Shown here piece after piece: positions 10,500-19,961 of a stretch of DNA of 64,000 bases. The stretch spans positions 50,099,676-50,163,675 of the forward strand of contig CM049311.1 in the NCBI GenBank assembly GCA_026874595.1, written 5' to 3'. The number at the start of each line of letters is the position of its first letter. Positions within the stretch are counted from its first letter, which is position 1. Origin of the DNA: Sipunculus nudus. Its lineage: Eukaryota; Annelida; Sipuncula; Golfingiida; Sipunculidae. The position numbers and the translations under genes are program-made. A model generated the notes under the pieces. The model saw only the letters and a program-made list of their open reading frames with translations, ran no database searches and was not told where the DNA came from.

Positions 10500-12380
10500 T
10501 AAAGGAAAGGATGGAGTGTTGCAGAGATGAAATAAGAGGAATTGGGTATGAGTTATGGTAATGAAACAAATGATATATGTGAATTTCACTGAAAAGAGAT
10601 GTAAAAATGGATATTACTATTTGGTAATGAGATGTATTGTCATGGATATAAGGAATAATTTTGTAGGAGAGAGAGAGAATTGTACAGTAAATAGTTACAA
10701 TCGTATTGATTTGAGTAGAATGTCTTTTTTGACATTACAGAAACTTGATGTGATAATATGAAGTGGCAATGGAATAATTAGGGGATAAGGAAGTGTATGC
10801 TGAATATATTGAGTGAGTGTTGTAGTTTGGGATGTAATAGAATTTTATTGTTGTATGATAGTTATAGAAAGAATTTGTGTATGATTGGTGGGTTTGTGGT
10901 ACTAATGGGATCAAAGGGAACAGATAGGGTGTGACAGGAAGTGAGAAGGAGGGCCAAGTGTGTGCTAATTGTGTTTGGTATAGGTGGTGATTGTTAGGAG
11001 ATAGGGTCTTAATTAGGTGTTAAGTAGGGTGGATAAGGGTAAAGGTGGTTTGTGGGCAGTTAAAGGATGTGGAGAGATTGGACAGAGCTGTTTGCTGATT
11101 GGATATTTGGAAGGAAGAGTGTGGTGGGGAGGTGTTTTGACTTGACAGACAGGATATATATTGTTGTAGAAATATTCCAGTTTGAGTTGATGTGTTGCCA
11201 TGAGTGGAGTTTGGTGTGGCAGTTTGGAGGAGTATTTGAAGCTTGAAGAATTTACGGTAAGGCAAATTTTGTTCATATTATGGTGGGAAGATGTGTAAAT
11301 ATGATAGGGGAATTGAATTGGAATACTGAATTGTGTTAGATTTTGAATTAAATTTGGAAGGTTTTGGTAAAATTGATATGTAATGTTAAAATAAGGATAA
11401 TTTGTAAATGTTAATGATGAAGTAGTGAGGTTTTTTTTTATATTTAGGATTAGTATAATGTAAAAAGGAAACGGGCTGCAATGAATTTTTTATTTTGGGT
11501 GTAATAATTAGTGTTATTCAAGTAATGGGACATGTGTATATAATGTTTGACAGGAATATACATATTAGTATTAATAGTATGGTATGCAAATGTACAGTTT
11601 TAGGAAATAATATGTTGACTAAATGGAAAGAGAGTAAGTGGTGTATTGGAAAGTTATTAAAATTAAGTGCATGGTTTTTAATTAGTAAAGGTTTTTGTGG
11701 GGTTTTTAGGGGAGTGTTAAGTATAGAGGGTGGAGGGATAAGAAGACCAAGGTTAAGTTTTTTTGATGCTAGAAATAGATTTGTCTTTGGGTTTTTATTA
11801 GTTTACAGCGTTGGAATAGTTCGAAATTTTGTTGTTTCCAATGGAAAGGCATTAGGTTTTGTGTATATATAGTTATATAAGTAGTGTGAGTGATAACTAT
11901 GATAATAGTTGTAAAGTTGTGCGAATTAAACTGATGTGGAGAGTGGTAGTTTGTATGGTGTTGTTTGAGTTATTTGTTATTGAATTGATTTGATAGTGAA
12001 TTATTGCACTTTAGCACTGTTGTGTGAAAACTGGTGAAAATTAGTTGATTTAGTTTGATTAAAAGAAATTAACATAATAAAGGATGATCAGATGATGTGT
12101 ATTGTTTGATATGAATGTTAAATTTTTAGGAGTGGAAAGAAGATTATATTTATTTTGATTGTTTTTGTAGTGATATATATTTTGAAGGGTTGTATGAGTT
12201 TTTTAAAATGTAGTGTTTTTTTTATTGTGATATGGGTTAATTTAAGAAAATGTTATTTTTTGGTTAAAGAAGTGAAATTGTGATGTGTAATGAGAATGGA
12301 GAATTATAGCAGGGGTTGAGGAAGGAGTAATTGAGGAATAAATAATGGTAAGTAAAACAAGAGACAATAAACTGTTGAAG
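10500..12380 (+). other. Helentron 5' non-coding region, C-depleted strand
   Basis: No recognisable gene was found here. The plus strand is G/T/A-rich with very little C: bases 11327-11471 and 12090-12309 contain no C at all. Open frames here, such as a 125-codon one at 11495-11872, look like products of this skew and have no family signature. This region could hold promoter and leader sequence for the plus-strand gene. Confidence 0.6.
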
Positions 12381-12383
12381 AAG

Positions 12384-12389
12384 TTTATT
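12384..12389 (-). terminator. Poly(A) signal of the antisense Helentron gene
   Basis: AATAAA on the minus strand lies 83 bases beyond the stop codon of the two-exon gene, a normal distance for an animal 3' UTR. Confidence 0.55.
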
Positions 12390-12471
12390 ATGAAATAATA
12401 AGGCAAATATTAAAGTTAAATGATCAATGAACATATTTACAAGGTCTGATTTGGGGGGACATGGTTTTGAT

Positions 12472-13996
12472 TTAATCTGATGTAGTTGGGGTAGTTTGTA
12501 TCACTGGTGTTTCAGTTGTTGGTTCAGTTGCTGGTTCAGTTGTTGGTTTTGTTGTTGCTGTTTCTACAGTGGATTTTTCAGTGTTGTCTTGGGCGGTACT
12601 TTGTTGTTGTTGGTCTTCATAAGTAGGAAGTTCATCATCTGACTGTGTCTTTTCCTGCGTCTCAAAGCTTGTACAAGGCTTTTTTGTTGGAGAGTCTGAA
12701 ATGACATGAGCAGTAGCAGTTGATGATTATAAATTGACAAATAAGTGAGATTATGAAAAATTATTTACTTGGTTAGTTTGGAATAGAATAGGAATATAAA
12801 TTGAGATGTGTGTGAAGGAGGGGGTGACATAATGTTAGATAATGTCAAGGTTGCTGAATGTGATATGGTTTTGTAAAAAAACGGATTAATGGGTCAGTTA
12901 ATAAGTTACGGAGCATGTAGTTATTTCTCTTTTTCATATTAGCATTTGAAAAGCAATGAGGAAACGTCTTGTGGTGATAATTAAATAGTAAATAGATTAA
13001 TTCAAGAGAAATATCAGATGTATTTTTTTGGATTATATTATATTTAAGATGGTGGTGTGTGTCATGACAAATAATTGTAAAACTATATGTATTTTAAGTA
13101 TGTGAAAGTAATATTTGTTTTATAGAGTGATTGGGTATATGACTGTGTGTAAAATATAGAATAAGGATGAAAGTGGAGATAATGTGTTGTAAAATAATAT
13201 ACATTTAAATTAATGAGTTAAATAAATAGAAGAATAAAATTAGAATTGTTCATTTTCAACTGAGCATAAAGTAAGATTAATATTTTTGGTAAATGTATGT
13301 AATATGATGAACTTACCATCAGCTAGTGAGGTGAAAGGTTTTCTTTTTTGGTTGTCTGGAGTGGTTGTTGCTGTATTGAATGATGACCTCAGGAAGGTTA
13401 CTGATTTTTGAAGGGCTCTCACTTGTTTGGCTTTTTTGGTGAAGGTCAGGTTGTTTTTAGCAACATCATTTTTTAGTTGAGCAAGATGGCAGTCCAGTTG
13501 GTTCAAGCTTTGTTGAATATTGTCCGTGTGTTGGATAAGGACGGCATATCTGATGGCCATAACTGCTGTTTCCAGTAACTGGATACTTGGTGTTAAGTCT
13601 TTGTAATCCATTTCTGCAAGAAAATATAGTGGTTAATTTAATATACATAGTTAAGCATGGTGCAGTGAGCTGGGTTGATATGAAGGTTTACTGTTTGTGT
13701 TTGTGTGATGAAATGTGGTTGTTGTTTTGTTTGTAGATATTAAATTTATATTAATGGGTAATTTTAAGATCAATAGACAAAAACATAATTATAAGCTTTA
13801 TAATATGGTATAATGGTGTTAAATCTTTTATATTACTGATATTGAATTTAATGAGAAACATGAGAAATTGTATGTATGTGTTGTGCATAAAAGTTGTTGT
13901 GTTGAAGTAAGTGTATTAATGTTAGTGAATGTAATGTGGTATTAGTAAAGGTTTATGTGCAAGTTAATTAATGAATAGAAGGGAAAGACACATACC
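12472..13996 (-). CDS. Intact two-coding-exon gene inside the Helentron (172 aa)
   Basis: I read this gene as three exons with GT-AG introns. A 5' UTR exon ends at 13996 (donor CTCAG/GTATGT). The second exon spans 13613-13317, with ATG at 13611-13609, acceptor CTTGCAG and donor GATG/GTAAGT. The last exon runs from 12695 to stop TAA 12474-12472, with acceptor TTTCAG. The coding length is 519 nt and the junction phase is consistent. The product starts MDYKDLTPSIQLLETAV. Residues 1-85 are helix-forming with coiled-coil-like spacing, and the C-terminal third is Q-rich, then a TTEPATEPTTE-type Thr/Glu/Pro tail. There is no signal peptide or membrane segment. I do not recognise the family. It may be a captured host gene or an accessory protein of the element. 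In-frame stops in exon 1 support the chosen start. Confidence 0.55.
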
Positions 13997-14207
13997 TGAG
14001 TGCAGCTGGGCAGTCTGACAAATTGTTGAAGTAGCAGGGTACTAGCAGCAAATGACCAAGGCTTGCAGGTGTGCTGTGGTCAGTGACGTGAAGGCTGGCA
14101 CTTGAATACATGGTCTCAGCAGGAGGTTTGGTGATAAAGCCCTCATGATCAGTAGGGTGTGACTAATTATGGCAGGTTGGGTGTGGAGGTTGTGTTTTGT
14201 TGTAGTA

Positions 14208-14232
14208 TGTTATAACAGATTATGTTATAACA
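14208..14232. promoter_or_regulatory. Twin TGTTATAACA palindromes upstream of the antisense gene
   Basis: The perfect palindrome TGTTATAACA occurs at 14208-14217 and 14223-14232, start-to-start 15 bp. It lies roughly 50-200 bp upstream of the 5' UTR exon that ends at 13996. It contains TATAA on both strands, so it could be a core promoter or a binding site. This is inference from position. Confidence 0.35.
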
Positions 14233-14622
14233 TATATTTGATGATGTGTAATCAAAACTGTTTCAAAATTTATATAAGTGTATAAAGTGGTGGGTGTGTT
14301 GTTAAGTGTGCTACACAAGATGGTAAACATGAAGTGTAAGAACATATATTATCTCGTGTGTTTATGTTTTTTTGTGTGGTTTTATATTAGATTGATAATT
14401 TATGGTGGTGGTAATGACATGATTTGTTGTTTAAGTGTTAATGTTAAGTTGTTAGATGTGTTAATCAGGAGGCTTTTTTGTGGGGAAGTAAAATGTTTAT
14501 TAAGAATAAAATGAGTATAGTAAAAATGATGTTAATGATGAAGGTAGTACTTAGTCATGTGTTGAGGAAGTTTGTTAAATCGTTTTGTATTATGATTATC
14601 AATAAAAATAGAATTGTATTGT

Positions 14623-16350
14623 GGATATACCAGAGTTGGGTCAAAAAGTACTCGTACTCATTGTACTCTTACTCATGAGTACTTTTTTGAGTACTCAGTT
14701 CTCGTACTCGAGTACTTTTAAAAAATCACAAAAGTACTTGTACTCATACTCAAGTACTTTGAAAGTACTTGGTACTCATATGAGTACTTCTTGGTATTTC
14801 AGATTTTTCTAAAAAAAAATTTAATCTCAATTTGTTATATTAGTAATAGTTTATTAAAGTAAGATATATTTATTATATAACATTTATAATATCATATATA
14901 ATAGTACTTAAAGTAATCCATCTGTTACTATAACTAAAACTATTAAAGCATTGATAACTACTACTATTACTTTGCTTCTTTTACTTAAACTAACATTTTT
15001 ATTCAATATAAAATAAAAAAATTGAACTATTTCATGATTAATACATTAATGCAATTCATGTGTATATTTGTACAGCATTGTATATTTCCAGCAAGATAAG
15101 TACATAGTGTTCAATAATAAGCAACATAGTGTTCAACATTAAATAAGCAAATTCATACTGAATAAAATTTAAGAGAAAAAATTCCAATTTTTGAAAGATA
15201 CAAAAATAAAAAAGATTTGCCACAATTCAATACAAATAAATAAACTCAGAACCTGTTCATGATAACATAAATTCAGTAGTGCTCTGGGGCCTGGGCTAAT
15301 CAAGCTTGAATTGATTTATATATGAAACTAAATGTGAGTGTAGGTTTAGCAGATTTTCAGTGGGAATTGCAATCTTTGATGAGCTCTGTACTAGGGGTAC
15401 TATAAACAATACAAGTTCAAATTTCTTTTCTATCAGTTGTTATTTTACTGTTACTAACTTTGAAAACCTTTAATATTCTATTTATATTACACATTACTAT
15501 CGCCTCATTCCTTGTAGTAATAATCACTGACGTAACTGTTGGTAATACTCATGAATTATTACACATGATGAATGACATGGTCAGTCTGTCAGATGTATTG
15601 TTTTATACTATTTTCACTTATACCGGTTGTCATTAAATATCTTCATTAGGCTACAGCCACTTATTATTCATAAGTTGATATTATATCAATAATAACATAT
15701 GGTTGTTATTATTATTATAATTGTTATCATTGTTATTAATATATGATTACATTTTGTTAACATATGGTTATATGTTTATACAATGTCAGTGAGATATCCT
15801 TTAAAATTATAACTTTTATTTATTAACTTTTATGAAACTTTTTATGTTGTAGTTTCTGAACATTCCCACCACTATTTTGAATTTGCATAATACAACATTA
15901 AGTAAATCTTGCCCTGGCTAGAAATATATTTTGGAAACCCTACGAGACCAGATGTTTCTTTAATGCCAATTGTCTACTTAAATAAGTTAATGCTTTTTAT
16001 CAACTGTATATGGCCTGTTTATGTGCCGTCGAGTTTACATTTCACCTCAGTATTTTGATGAAGCATAACACAACATAGTATATATTTTTATTTTGTACTG
16101 GGTTTTCATTAATAAAAATAATTTTAACTTTCTGAGAATATATTTAATTTAATAATATCATTAAACAAGTTTGGTTACAAAAAGTACTCATTTAAGTACT
16201 TACGAATACATTTTGAGTACTCGGTACTCATACTCGAGTACTTTTGAAAAAAGTGCAAAAGTACTCATTCTTGTACTCGAGTACATTTTAAGTAGTCAGT
16301 ACTCGTACTCGAGTACTTTAAAAGTACTCGGATCCAACTCTGGGATATAC
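14623..16350. mobile_element. Non-autonomous hAT-like transposon with 8-bp target duplication
   Basis: The element spans 14631-16342. The left end CAGAGTTGGGTC and the right end (reverse) CAGAGTTGGATCC form terminal inverted repeats. Both ends are packed with subterminal GAGTACT/GTACTCGAGTAC repeats, which are likely transposase-binding sites. The flanks are a perfect 8-bp duplication GGATATAC (14623-14630 and 16343-16350), the hAT hallmark. The 1.3-kb interior is AT-rich without a transposase, so it must have moved in trans. It lies inside the Helentron and lacks that element's strand skew. Confidence 0.85.
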
Positions 16351-16918
16351 AAGGGCAACTTATCTTATCATAAGTGAAAGATATATATATATAATTGATT
16401 GACAGGTTATCTGAAATAATGATGTGTTTCAAGGGAACAGAATTGTAGTATGTATAAGGTGAGAAGTAAATGGAAATGGTGTTAATATATAAAATGTTAA
16501 ATAAAATTGAAGTGTATTTTTTTTTTATATTATGTAGTTGAGATGTTGTGTTGAATGATTATGAAATGATGATGTGTCAGGAATGTGTACGGTATGATTG
16601 TTATACCTTTTTTTAAGTGCAAAATTATTGTTTTGTTGTTTGTCTTGGTAAAACAATTTATAGAAATTAATCTTAAGAAAATTGAAATGGGTAGTTTGAT
16701 AGATAAAGAGTGGTGTTTGCTGAATTTACTGTTATCTGTGGCATGATGCATGGTAGTATTGGATTGCGTGAGTTAATGTTGATAGTAGGAATTCAGAAGT
16801 TGTTATATAATTGCTGATAATAGAGAAATATAAATTTAATATGATTTGACGTAATACATGACTAAGAAGTTATAATAGTATGGAATTTTAATATTTAATT
16901 TTTTTTTTTAATTTTTCA
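16343..16918 (+). other. Helentron non-coding region before the main gene
   Basis: This is C-poor sequence continuing the skew seen upstream of the hAT insertion. It ends in a strong splice-acceptor tract (a T-rich run then AATTTTTCAG) at about 16895-16919. No gene is seen. Confidence 0.5.
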
Positions 16919-16933
16919 GGTGTGAATGCAATC

Positions 16934-17790
16934 ATGCCACCAAATAAGCAGTTGAGTGAGAAAGAGAGAAAGGCTCGTGATAGATGGCGAAAGTCACAAG
17001 GGAAAGGTGCTGTTTGTCCAAATAGTGTAACATTTGGCTCTTTGAGTCCGAGCAGTGCCATCTTTGATGCAGAAAATCGTGGATTGCAATGTACATGTAC
17101 GGCATTGATGAGTGCAATTATAATACAAAGGAAATATCCAAGTTACTGGACTTCAGCTGATGTTGACACATGTGTGATCAGCGGTGATAGGTTATATTCT
17201 AAAAGCAAAGATGAACATAAATATTTGATGGTGGCAGATCTGCTAAGAACTGTAGAGTTTGACAGTATGACGTACACACTTGAGTATCGTTCTAGTGTAT
17301 CAGGCTGTTTTCATTAAAGGAATCATCAGAAGTTCATCATAAGATCAACGAAGCAATTTATAGTGCGTGGGAAAAATCATCATTTATTTTATTTATAACT
17401 GATGATGGACACAGTGGATATGCTTCTATGATAAACATTATGGGAGAGAGGACAATTTATGTGTTTGACTCACATTCAAGAGATGAGAATGGTTTGCCTA
17501 ATGCAGATGGTTCAGCTGTGCTGCTCAAATTTACAGCTATTGGTCAACTGATAGGATATTTACTTGAGTTACCACGTTGTGTGAATACTGATGAGTTCGA
17601 GCTGACACCAATAATTGTGAGGGTGGTGCACCAACATATGGTAGAAAGAACGAGTTTTCAAAGATCAGGATTGAGTAGAAAAGAAGTACGAGCAGAAAGA
17701 GAGGCAAGACAAAGATCAGATCTATGTGTGAAATTAAAACGATCCATGAGAGAAGCAGAGCAAAGGTCTGATCTTCTGGAGAAAAAAAAC
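16934..17790 (+). pseudogene. Cysteine-peptidase domain resembling MEROPS C76
   Basis: The ATG at 16934 follows a splice acceptor. The first segment (to 17317) has a charged N-terminus (KQLSEKERKARDRWRKSQG), then NRGLQCTCTALMSAI with a candidate catalytic Cys at 17090-17092. After a one-base frame break near 17310 the frame continues with FITDDGHSGYASM and VFDSHSRDENG, which has Asp at 17467-17469 and His at 17473-17475. A Cys followed by an Asp-x-His pair is the arrangement of the C76 ubiquitin-specific peptidases, known from herpesvirus large tegument proteins and from some eukaryotic transposon proteins. The likely role is deubiquitination or polyprotein processing. This is inference, since similarity is by motif only. 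Confidence 0.6.
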
Positions 17791-18945
17791 GTCAGGAGCG
17801 TGAATCTCAGCAACGGGCTGAGCCAGCAGTAAAACAAAAACGTCAGCAGCGGGAAGCGCAGCAACGGGCTGAGCCAGCAGTAAAACAAAAACGTCAGGAG
17901 CGTGAATTGCAGCAACGGGCTGAGTTAGCGGTAAAAAAGAAACGTCAGCAGCGGGAAGCGCAGCAACGGGCAGAGCCAGCAGTAAAACAAAAACGTCAGC
18001 AGCGGGAAGCGCAGCAACGGGCTGAGCCAGCAGTAAAACAGAAACGTCAGCAGGGGGAAGCGCAGCAACGGGCAGAGCCAGCAGTAAAACAGAAACGTCA
18101 GCAGCGGGAAGCGCAGCAACGGGCAGAGCCAGCAGTAAAACAAAAACGTCAGGAGCGGGAATTGCAGCAACGGGCTGAGCCAGCAGTAAAACAAAAACGT
18201 CAGGAGCGTGAATCGCAGCAACGGGCAGAGGCTGTTGTTAAACAAAAACGTAAGAAGCGGGTGTCCAAGCAACGAAAAGAGCCAGCAGTAAAACAAAAAC
18301 GTCAGGAGCGGGAATCGCAGCAACGGGCAGAGCCAGCTGTAAAACAAAAACGTCAGGAGAGGGAATCGCAGCAACGGGCTGAGCCAGCAGTAAAACAAAA
18401 ACGTCAGGAGCGGGAATCGCAGCAACGGGCTGAGCCAGCAGTAAAACAAAAATGTCAGGGGCGTGAATCGCAGCAACGGGCAGAGGCTGTTGTTAAACAT
18501 AAACGTAAGAAGCAGGAATCCAAGCAACGAAAAGAGCCAGCAGTAAAACAAAAACGTCAGGAGCGGGAGTCCCGGCAACGAAAAGAGCCAGCAGTAAAAC
18601 AAAAACGTCAGGAGCGGGAATCGCAGCAACGGGCAGAGCCAGCTGAAAAACAAAAACGTCAGGAGAGGGAATCGCAGCAACGGGCTGAGCCAGCAGTAAA
18701 ACAAAAACGTCAGGAGAGGGAATCGCAGCAACGGGCTGAGCCAGCAGTAAAACAAAAACGTCAGGAGCGTGAATCGCAGCAACGGGCAGAGGCTGTTGTT
18801 AAACAAAAACGTAAGAAGCAGGAGTCCAAGCAACGAAAAGAGCCAGCAGTACAACAAAAACGTCAGGAGCGGGAATCTCAGCAACGGGCAGAGGCTGTTG
18901 TTAAACAAAAACGGCGACAGAGGGAAGCTGAACAAAGATCTAGTA
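17766..18945 (+). repeat. 51-bp coding tandem repeat, ~22 units of 17 residues
   Basis: The unit codes for a K/R/Q/E-rich 17-residue motif of the form PAVKQKRQERESQQRAE. A variant unit (EAVVKQKRKKQESKQRK) recurs at 18231, 18486, 18792 and 18894. The spacings are 255, 306 and 102 bp, all exact multiples of 51, showing higher-order duplication. The protein would be a long, charged, probably helical linker between the peptidase and DUF6570 parts. A long minus-strand open frame over the same bases is a shadow of the repeat. The array starts at an A8 run where the frame breaks. Confidence 0.9.
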
Positions 18946-19581
18946 CAAGCAAAAAACAAGAGAGACATGAGAAGAGACTGAGATTAAGAGCAGGTAAAAA
19001 AAGTCAAATGGCAAATATAAGTGGAGCTATTGAGGCATTTAAAAGAAAAACAAGTGAGGTGCCTGAATATGTGTGTTGTGTCTGCTACAGAGTAAGATTT
19101 AAGGATCAAATTGTTCCTTTTAAGAGATCTAAATACAAGTGTTGTGAAATTCTTGAAAAATGCTGCATTCCATCAGACATGGAGAAAATATGTTGCTACT
19201 GTGATGGTTTTTTGAGGAAGGGCAAAATGCCTTCCATAGCATATTAGGGTAATAAACTGAATACTGTAGCCATGCCTGAAGATCTCAGAAATTTCAACAC
19301 ACTGGAGAGATTCTTGATAACACCAGTTATTCCTTTCATGAAGATTGTCAGCTTGGTTAAAGGTACTCAACAGGGTATTCATGGGCAAGTGGTTTGTGTG
19401 CAATCAGATTTAAGAAGAGTGGCCACAGCGCTTCCAAGGCCTGTTGATGATACTGGATTGATAAAAGTCAAGCTAAAGAGAAAGTTACAATACAAAGGTC
19501 ATCATCTATTTCAACAAGTGCGGACTGAAAAAGTGTTGAATTATTTGGAATTCTTGAAAAGCAACCACCCAGCATTTAAAG
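18946..19581 (+). pseudogene. DUF6570-like cysteine domain of the replicase
   Basis: After the repeats come VCCVCYRVRF, spaced cysteines and ICCYCDGFLRKGKMPSIAY, then an in-frame TAG (19245-19247). The same frame continues with NKLNTVAMPEDL, LITPVIPFMKIVSL and ALPRPVDD. This order of paired cysteines, a 'P..L..L...E..LI....PFM' block and an LPR motif is typical of the DUF6570 region found N-terminal to Rep in animal Helitrons. The exon ends at AAAG/GTAAGA (19581). The TAG is one change from CAG. Function of the domain is not known, and metal binding is likely from the cysteines. Confidence 0.65.
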
Positions 19582-19961
19582 GTAAGATGTTTAAGGAGAC
19601 TCTGTGACTTTTGTGAAGTAAAAAAATATGATTAATTAAAGATAAGATGTTAATAAATAAAATGTGATTGCTATATGTAAAACTTTGATTTTAAAAAAAA
19701 AATTTAAAATTTTGAATTAAGTTTTGGTGTATATTTTAGAATAAGATCTATGAATTTTAGTTGGTTTTGTAATTGATTAATGGTGAGTATTGATAGAAGA
19801 TATGGGGTTTTGTTGATTACAGTGAATGTCTGTTAAAAAGTTGAAAAAAGTATTTCAGGAAGGAAAGGATTGAAACATTACGAAAAAAGGTAAAGTTTAA
19901 AGGAGACAGGTGAATGTATGCATGTGGAGTATGTGAAAGTAAAAGGTGATTTTTTTTTCAG

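Noticed and set aside
11013-11276. Overlapping Pro/Ser/Thr-rich minus-strand open frames
   Set aside because: Two overlapping frames of low complexity produced by the same strand skew; no splice signals or family match.
11495-11872. 125-codon open frame in the Helentron 5' region
   Set aside because: Composition follows the C-poor skew, no motif or splice context supports it, and the start is not in a favourable context.
14621-14812. Tyr/Ser-rich open frames at the hAT ends (also 16171-16377)
   Set aside because: They are translations of GAGTACT subterminal repeats of the hAT-like element.
17925-18968. 347-codon minus-strand open frame rich in Leu/Phe/Trp repeats
   Set aside because: It is the antisense of the 51-bp coding repeat; the repeat unit happens to lack stops on both strands.
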